18,021 bases of DNA, taken from positions 1 to 18,021 of the forward strand of contig JAKQFZ010000426.1 in assembly GCA_029558215.1 (NCBI GenBank), in the 5' to 3' direction. The notes beneath the pieces were generated by a model. The model had not been told where the DNA came from and ran no database searches. It worked only from the letters and a program-made list of their open reading frames with translations. This document shows, one piece after another, positions 13,640 through 18,021 of this stretch (positions within the stretch are counted from its first letter, which is position 1; each line of letters begins with the position of its first letter). Position numbers and translations under genes: made by a program. This stretch comes from Candidatus Omnitrophota bacterium (GTDB lineage Bacteria > Hinthialibacterota > Hinthialibacteria > JAKQFZ01).

Positions 13640-14941
13640 ATGTTTGAGTCAGAGGCTGATCGCATGCGCACTCGAATTGACCCAGGTTTCCATCCCAAGC
13701 AAGAGGAATTTCGTCGCTCCCAGGCTCGGTTTCGGAACTTCATCGCAGGAACCCGTTCGGGAAAAACCTATGCCGCGGCGCGTGTGTTCTACGAAGAAAT
13801 CTGTCGTGAGATACACACTCACGGAGACCGCTTTCTCCACTACTGGATCGTCAGTCCTGACTACCCCCTGGGTAAGGTTGCGATGCGGGAGGTCTTCGAA
13901 GCGATTCCCGCGGTTCATCGGAAGAAGTGGCTTCAGTCTTCAAAGGAACTGTACCTGTACCCGAACGCACTCATTGAGTTCAAGTCCGGCGAGAACCCGG
14001 AACGCCTGGTCGGTGTGAAATTGCGAGGAGCATGGATTGACGAGGCCGCTCGATGTCGCCGTGCCGTCTGGGTCTACGTTCGACAGAGACTGACCGATTA
14101 CTCGGGTTGGTGCCTTTTCTCAACCACACCGCTGGGCAGAAACTGGTACTACGAAGAAATCTGCCGTCGGGGAGACCCCTCCGACACTCTCTACGATCCT
14201 GCCTATTTCAACGTTCACTGCAGGAGCGTTGACAATCCTCACATCCCCGCCGAGGAAATCGAGGCGGCGCGGCGACAACTGCCACCCCGATATTTTCAGC
14301 GCGACTACGAAGCCTCTCTGGATGCCTTCCATGGTCAGGTCTATGACGGCTTTGACCGAACCACACATCTGCTTGTTGAAGGGTCTCCCCTGCCCGTTTT
14401 TCACCGAGTCGAAGCGGGCCTAGACTTTGGATTCACCAACCCTGTCTGTCTCCTGGTCGGTGGCATCACCCATGACGACAGCATCATCCTTGTTGATGAA
14501 GTCTACCAGTCGGGGCTTCTTCCCGAACAGCTGATCGAGATTGTGGTGGAGAAGACCCGACAGTGGAACATCTCTCTCGTTCATGCGGATCCGGAAGATC
14601 CGTCGTCCATCGAACAACTCCGACAGGCCGGAGTTCCCGTGGTGGCTGCCCGAAAGGACATCCTTACGGGCATCAGACAAGTCGCCACCGTTCTCAACAT
14701 GCATCCAACAACACTTCAGCCGAGGCTCCACATCAGCCCGGTATGCCGAAATCTCATCAATGAAATCTCGACATACCGATGGATGGAAAATCGCGACGGC
14801 AAAACGGCGGACAGGCCGGCACCCAATCAGAACGACCATGCCTGCGATGCGCTGCGCTATCTGGTCATGGGAGCACTGGCACGGACGCCGGCATTCGACT
14901 GTATTGAGCAACCCGATATGGCGGGAGACATTTTCTTGTGA
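13640..14941 (+). CDS. terL: Phage terminase large subunit (TerL)
   Basis: About 433 residues, a normal length for TerL, the ATP-driven motor and nuclease that packages DNA into phage heads. The ATPase domain has a Walker A 'GTRSGKT' at residues 37-43 and a Walker B with catalytic Glu, 'GAWIDEAA' (D134-E135). 'LFSTTPLGRNWYYE' is the coupling/motif III region. The RNase H-like nuclease domain keeps its acidic residues: D262 in 'GLDFGFTNP', D317 in 'HADPED', and D399/D403 in 'NDHACDALRYL'. Every key residue is present and the frame is unbroken. Starts at ATG 13622, 13640 or 13664 are possible; 13640 has AGAGGG three bases upstream, rather close. No small terminase subunit precedes it; the upstream neighbour is the divergent bacterioferritin. 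The portal gene follows after 30 bases. Confidence 0.9.
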   Translation: MFESEADRMRTRIDPGFHPKQEEFRRSQARFRNFIAGTRSGKTYAAARVFYEEICREIHTHGDRFLHYWIVSPDYPLGKVAMREVFEAIPAVHRKKWLQSSKELYLYPNALIEFKSGENPERLVGVKLRGAWIDEAARCRRAVWVYVRQRLTDYSGWCLFSTTPLGRNWYYEEICRRGDPSDTLYDPAYFNVHCRSVDNPHIPAEEIEAARRQLPPRYFQRDYEASLDAFHGQVYDGFDRTTHLLVEGSPLPVFHRVEAGLDFGFTNPVCLLVGGITHDDSIILVDEVYQSGLLPEQLIEIVVEKTRQWNISLVHADPEDPSSIEQLRQAGVPVVAARKDILTGIRQVATVLNMHPTTLQPRLHISPVCRNLINEISTYRWMENRDGKTADRPAPNQNDHACDALRYLVMGALARTPAFDCIEQPDMAGDIFL

Positions 14942-14971
14942 AAGCAACCATCACCTATAGAGGAGGTTCGA

Positions 14972-16423
14972 ATGATGATATGGGGATTTTGGAAGAGTTA
15001 TCAGGCTCGAAAACGATTGGAGGCTGCCCAGTACGAACTGGCAGATCGCCTCATTCGAGAGGCATCCAGTCTGGTTCCAAGCGACGAATCGGAATCTGAC
15101 TGGGCGTTGATCGGCGGACGCCGCTCCCAATGGGGGCTGAGTCGGGATCTCTGGACTGAGGAACACCGGCAGAGAGTTCAGGACAGAGCGTATGAACTCT
15201 ACCGAACCAATGAACATGCCCGTTCCGTGATCCGAAATCTTGAGCGCTACATCATTGGTCCGAAGGTTGCCTTCACGCCGCTGGACGACAACCCTGTCGT
15301 GCTGCAGTGGTGGCAGGAGTTTGAGAGTCGCAACCGTTTTATCCTGAAACAGAAAGAGATTGTGCGCCGGACATTCCGTGATGGAGAGTGCTTCATCCGG
15401 TTCTTCGAAAACTCGGATACCGGTCGCATGACGCTCCGATTCATCGAAGCCCAACACATCCAGGATCCCATGCATCGGTTCAGTCACGGCATCCATACTG
15501 AGGCAGACGACCATCCCGATGGAGATGTGGAAGAGATCATCGGCTACGTTGTCTCGGCGGATGGCACGTCTTGCACTGAAATTCCCGCGGGACAGATCAT
15601 GCACATCAAGGTCTTTGCCGACAGCAATGAGAAACGGGGCAATTCAATCTTCGAGCTCCTGGGAACCAGCATTGAGGCATACCAGCGATGGCTGCGTGAT
15701 CGGATGGTGCTCAATCGAATACGCTCATTCTTCGGAATTCACAGAAAAATCTCACACGCAACGCCTGGTCAGGTCGCCTCACTTGCAGCGCAGTCCGCGG
15801 TCAACCGAACTGCAGACCGGCAGGGTAGAAACCGACAGGAGCCGATGAAGGCGGGTTCCATTATCACTACCTCAGACAACGTTGAACTGGTGCCCATCGC
15901 TGCCAACCTTCAGGCGTCCGATGCACAGTACGATGGGCGCAACATCTTGTTGACCATCGCCGCGGGGTGTGGCATGGCAGAGTTCATGGTCAGTGGCGAC
16001 GCAAGCAACGCCAACTTCGCCAGCACGATGGTTGCCGAAAGCCCAGCTGTTCGGGAATTCGAAGACTGGCAGGCGTTTTTCGGGGTGTTTTTTCAGGAGA
16101 TCTATCGGCGTGTGATTGAATCTGGGGTACGTTCAGGACAACTGCCCGAAGGCAGTGTGCAGACAGAGGTTCATGACGGGCAAGAGTCTGAGCAGTTCAA
16201 ACCCACGAGTCTCGAAGTGCACCTTCAGTTCCCACCTCTGGTTCATCGGGAAATACTCCAGGATGCCCGAGCTTATGAAATCTATCTCAAGAGCCGAATC
16301 GCCTCACGCCGTTCCATCGCCGCGCGCGCCGGCTTCAATTTCGACATCGAAACAGAACACATGTTGCGAGAGCAAGACGTACAACAGTCTGAGCGTGATG
16401 TGACCTCCGAATCGCGACAATGA
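14972..16423 (+). CDS. Phage portal protein (lambda-type)
   Basis: A 483-residue portal protein of the lambda portal family, the ring at the phage head vertex through which terminase pumps DNA. Visible family features are the N-terminal 'DRAYELYRTNEHARSVIRNLERYIIG', 'FRDGECFIRF', 'IEAQHIQDP' and 'GQIMHIKVFADSNEKRGNSIFELL' clip/stem region, 'ELVPIAANLQASDA', and a C-terminal 'RSIAARAGFNFDIE'. ATG 14972 has a textbook AGGAGG (14961-14966) five bases upstream; ATG 14975 is also in frame. It follows terL by 30 bases, the normal phage order. After the stop no protease, scaffold or capsid gene follows: the next gene is convergent and housekeeping-like. The reading frame is intact. Confidence 0.87.
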   Translation: MMIWGFWKSYQARKRLEAAQYELADRLIREASSLVPSDESESDWALIGGRRSQWGLSRDLWTEEHRQRVQDRAYELYRTNEHARSVIRNLERYIIGPKVAFTPLDDNPVVLQWWQEFESRNRFILKQKEIVRRTFRDGECFIRFFENSDTGRMTLRFIEAQHIQDPMHRFSHGIHTEADDHPDGDVEEIIGYVVSADGTSCTEIPAGQIMHIKVFADSNEKRGNSIFELLGTSIEAYQRWLRDRMVLNRIRSFFGIHRKISHATPGQVASLAAQSAVNRTADRQGRNRQEPMKAGSIITTSDNVELVPIAANLQASDAQYDGRNILLTIAAGCGMAEFMVSGDASNANFASTMVAESPAVREFEDWQAFFGVFFQEIYRRVIESGVRSGQLPEGSVQTEVHDGQESEQFKPTSLEVHLQFPPLVHREILQDARAYEIYLKSRIASRRSIAARAGFNFDIETEHMLREQDVQQSERDVTSESRQ

Positions 16424-16434
16424 CTGACAGCACA

Positions 16435-16471
16435 CAACAAGTGAGCCATCCGTGCACTTGCTTCTTTGTTG
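16435..16471. terminator. Candidate bidirectional terminator hairpin between portal and DUF167 genes
   Basis: CAAGTG at 16438-16443 pairs perfectly with CACTTG at 16455-16460 around an 11-base loop, and CAA/TTG repeats outside (to 16435 and 16471) can add pairs after a small bulge. It lies in the 66-base gap between two convergent genes. There is no clean T-run on either side, so it is a weak candidate. Confidence 0.35.
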
Positions 16472-16489
16472 CCGTTGAAAGGTGGGACT

Positions 16490-16810
16490 TCAGCCGTCTG
16501 GCAGCAACGCTTCTCTGACTTTTCTCTCTGTCATTTGCGTGTCGGTGAGAAGTATCCGCTTGGAACGTGACTTGAAGCCGGACTGCAGAATTACCCGACT
16601 CTTGCTGATTCCAAGTCGTTTTGCCAAAAACCGTATGAGTTCCTCGTTTGCTGCCCCGCCTTCTGGAGCCGAGCAGAGGGAGATTTTCAACTGCATTCCG
16701 TGTTCTCCGACCACTCGCGCGTTGGAGCACTTGGGAGCAACGCGAATATCGAGCACAGTCCCCTCAGAACAACTCGAGCACCATTGGGGTTCATTCTCAG
16801 TGTTTGACAT
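16490..16810 (-). CDS. DUF167 (YggU)-family protein
   Basis: A 106-residue small protein matching the DUF167 family: 'LDIRVAPKCSNARVVGEHG' near the N-terminus (about residues 20-38), 'LKISLCSAPEGGAANEELI' with the conserved P-x-G-A-N-E core, 'LAKRLGISKSRVILQSG', and 'SRSKRILL'. The molecular role of this widespread family is not established. The N-terminus has about 18 extra residues with a C-x-x-C-like pair ('WCSSCSEG') before the domain; ATG 16810 overlaps the end of the ptsI gene by 14 bases, so the two are coupled. A later in-frame start could drop the extra residues. Confidence 0.83.
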   Translation of the reverse strand: MSNTENEPQWCSSCSEGTVLDIRVAPKCSNARVVGEHGMQLKISLCSAPEGGAANEELIRFLAKRLGISKSRVILQSGFKSRSKRILLTDTQMTERKVREALLPDG

Positions 16811-18021
16811 GGGACTTGGGTTTGGAATCCTTCTTGGCGAATTCCAGTTCGTAGGCTTTGATCTGATTTCGAACTTCCTGACCTGTGGGAAGATTCAGGA
16901 TTCCCTGCACCCATTTGCGGAGAGGTGAGAGTTCGAGCTCCCGGATGATCTTCTTTGCCATGGGTATGGAGATTGGACTCATGCTGAGGCTGTCCACCCC
17001 CAAACCCAGAAGCAGCGGGATTACCGCTGGTTCCCCGGCCATCTCTCCGCAGACCCCAACAGGGATGCCGGCCTCATGCGCCGTCTGAACCGTGTGATGG
17101 ATGAAGCGAAGAATCGCGGGATGCAGAGGATCGTAGAGATAAGCCATGTCCTGGTTGGTTCTTTCAACGGCGAGAGTATACTGGATCAAGTCGTTGGTGC
17201 CGATGCTGAAAAAGTCTGCTTCCTGCGCCAGATGATCGGCCATGAGCGCCGCGGAGGGCACTTCGATCATGGTTCCGATCTCGATATCCTCATTGAACGG
17301 CATTCCCTCGGTGCGAAGAGTGTCCATGCATTCACGCAGCATCTCATTCGATCGGAGAACCTCTTCGACCGATGTGATCATCGGATACATGATCCGGACA
17401 TTGCCATAGGCGCTTGCGCGAAGAATCGCGCGAAGTTGCGTTCGGAAAAGATCGGGGTGGGTCAGACTGAAACGAATCGCCCGACAACCGAGGCTGTCTC
17501 CCATGCCCGTTGGGAATTCCGGGGAACTGACAAACTTGTCTCCCCCCACGTCCAAAGTCCGGATCACAACGGGATGAGGCGCTGCAACCTCCGCCACTTT
17601 TCGGTACGCCTCGAACTGCTGTTCCTCGCCGGGCAGGTTGACCTGGTTCAGGAAAAGGAACTCGGTTCGGAACAAGCCGACACCTTCCGCGCCGTATCGA
17701 ACCGCTGCGTCCACTTCATCCTGCATCTCAATGTTGGCTCCGAGGGAGACCTTGAATCCATCGAGTGTTTCAGCTTCCAAATCCCTCAGATGAACCAAGT
17801 CGGCAAGTTTGCCCTTGGCTTCCTGTTGTTTGGTCTGGTATTTCCGAAGAACGGATTCCGACGGGTTGACAATGACAATTCCTTCCACTCCGTCTACGAT
17901 GAGACGATCTCCGGACTGAACATGGGCGGTGATGTCTTGAAGACCGACCACCGCGGGGATTTCCAGAGATCGCGCCATGATGGCAGTATGCGAGGTTGGG
18001 CCACCGACGTCGGTCACAAAG
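16797..18021 (-). CDS. ptsI: Phosphoenolpyruvate-protein phosphotransferase, PTS enzyme I (5' partial)
   Basis: The gene runs off the right edge; about 407 C-terminal residues are visible (the E. coli enzyme has ~575). Enzyme I takes phosphate from phosphoenolpyruvate on an active-site His and passes it to HPr at the head of the sugar phosphotransferase chain. The visible part begins right at the phospho-His motif 'GGPTSHTAIMAR' (His codon 17988-17990), followed by the PEP-binding barrel: 'GVGLFRTEFLFL', 'IRTLDVGGDK', 'LRAILRASAYG', 'GTMIEVPSA', 'FFSIGTNDLIQYTLAVER' and 'VGVCGEMAGEP' with the catalytic Cys (codon 17049-17051). The usual 'ENPxLGxRAIR' segment reads 'GDSLGCRAIR', an unusual loss of the N-P pair. 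The C-terminus ends in a lysine-rich tail. It is coupled to the DUF167 gene downstream. HPr and EII genes are not in view. Confidence 0.95.
   Translation of the reverse strand, partial: FVTDVGGPTSHTAIMARSLEIPAVVGLQDITAHVQSGDRLIVDGVEGIVIVNPSESVLRKYQTKQQEAKGKLADLVHLRDLEAETLDGFKVSLGANIEMQDEVDAAVRYGAEGVGLFRTEFLFLNQVNLPGEEQQFEAYRKVAEVAAPHPVVIRTLDVGGDKFVSSPEFPTGMGDSLGCRAIRFSLTHPDLFRTQLRAILRASAYGNVRIMYPMITSVEEVLRSNEMLRECMDTLRTEGMPFNEDIEIGTMIEVPSAALMADHLAQEADFFSIGTNDLIQYTLAVERTNQDMAYLYDPLHPAILRFIHHTVQTAHEAGIPVGVCGEMAGEPAVIPLLLGLGVDSLSMSPISIPMAKKIIRELELSPLRKWVQGILNLPTGQEVRNQIKAYELEFAKKDSKPKSHVKH

Noticed and set aside
14420..14947. 175-codon minus-strand open frame opposite terL
   Set aside because: It covers the TerL nuclease domain in antisense; no domain or start signal was seen.
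1..18021. CRISPR array, insertion sequence, tRNA/rRNA, integrase or attachment site
   Set aside because: I looked for regularly spaced repeats, transposase motifs, tRNA arms and long direct repeats flanking the phage pair and found none by eye. A computed repeat search could still find short att repeats.

Overview
The window looks like chromosomal DNA from a bacterium of moderate GC content whose lineage I cannot fix. Nearly every gene resolves to a known family, many starts follow clear AGGAGG-type ribosome binding sites, and genes are tightly packed with ATGA/GTGA or TGATG junctions. A Wzt-type O-antigen exporter end, two FkbM methyltransferases and sugar transferases suggest a diderm envelope. 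The gene set (fused ThiD2-ThiE, short ThiC, bacterioferritin, enzyme I) would fit several poorly sampled phyla, so I do not name one.

Layout. (1) Bases 2-5072, plus strand: the distal end of a surface-polysaccharide cluster. It holds the C-terminal end of a Wzt-like ABC transporter ATPase, two FkbM-family methyltransferases, a GT11 fucosyltransferase-like protein, a cobalamin-binding/radical SAM protein and a GT2 glycosyltransferase, all translationally coupled or nearly so. (2) Bases 5093-9201, plus: a cofactor operon, nadC - thiD2/thiE fusion - thiC - polyprenol-phosphate mannosyltransferase-like GT2. A promoter candidate and two related CCCCT/AGGGG inverted repeats precede it. (3) Bases 9202-12831, plus: a 16-bp perfect palindrome, a PHP-domain phosphoesterase, a membrane-anchored TPR protein, a structured spacer, and a large six-hairpin glycosidase-like enzyme. 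(4) Bases 12841-13555, minus: bacterioferritin, read from a near-consensus sigma70 promoter whose -10 box lies inside a 14-bp AT-rich palindrome. (5) Bases 13640-16423, plus: two intact phage DNA-packaging genes, terminase large subunit and portal, with no other phage gene visible. (6) Bases 16490-18021, minus: ptsI (enzyme I of the PTS, 5' part outside the window) overlapping a DUF167-family gene, convergent with the portal gene.

How they work together. Region 1 would build, methylate and export a fucose-containing glycan. Region 2 makes NAD and thiamine pyrophosphate precursors and possibly a lipid-linked sugar. Bacterioferritin stores iron. The most unusual element is the isolated terL-portal pair between housekeeping genes. 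The most testable regulatory elements are the palindromes at 9261-9276 and 13518-13531 and the twin repeats before nadC. No tRNA, rRNA, CRISPR array, insertion sequence or TPP riboswitch was recognised. No gene-free stretch exceeds about 260 bases.
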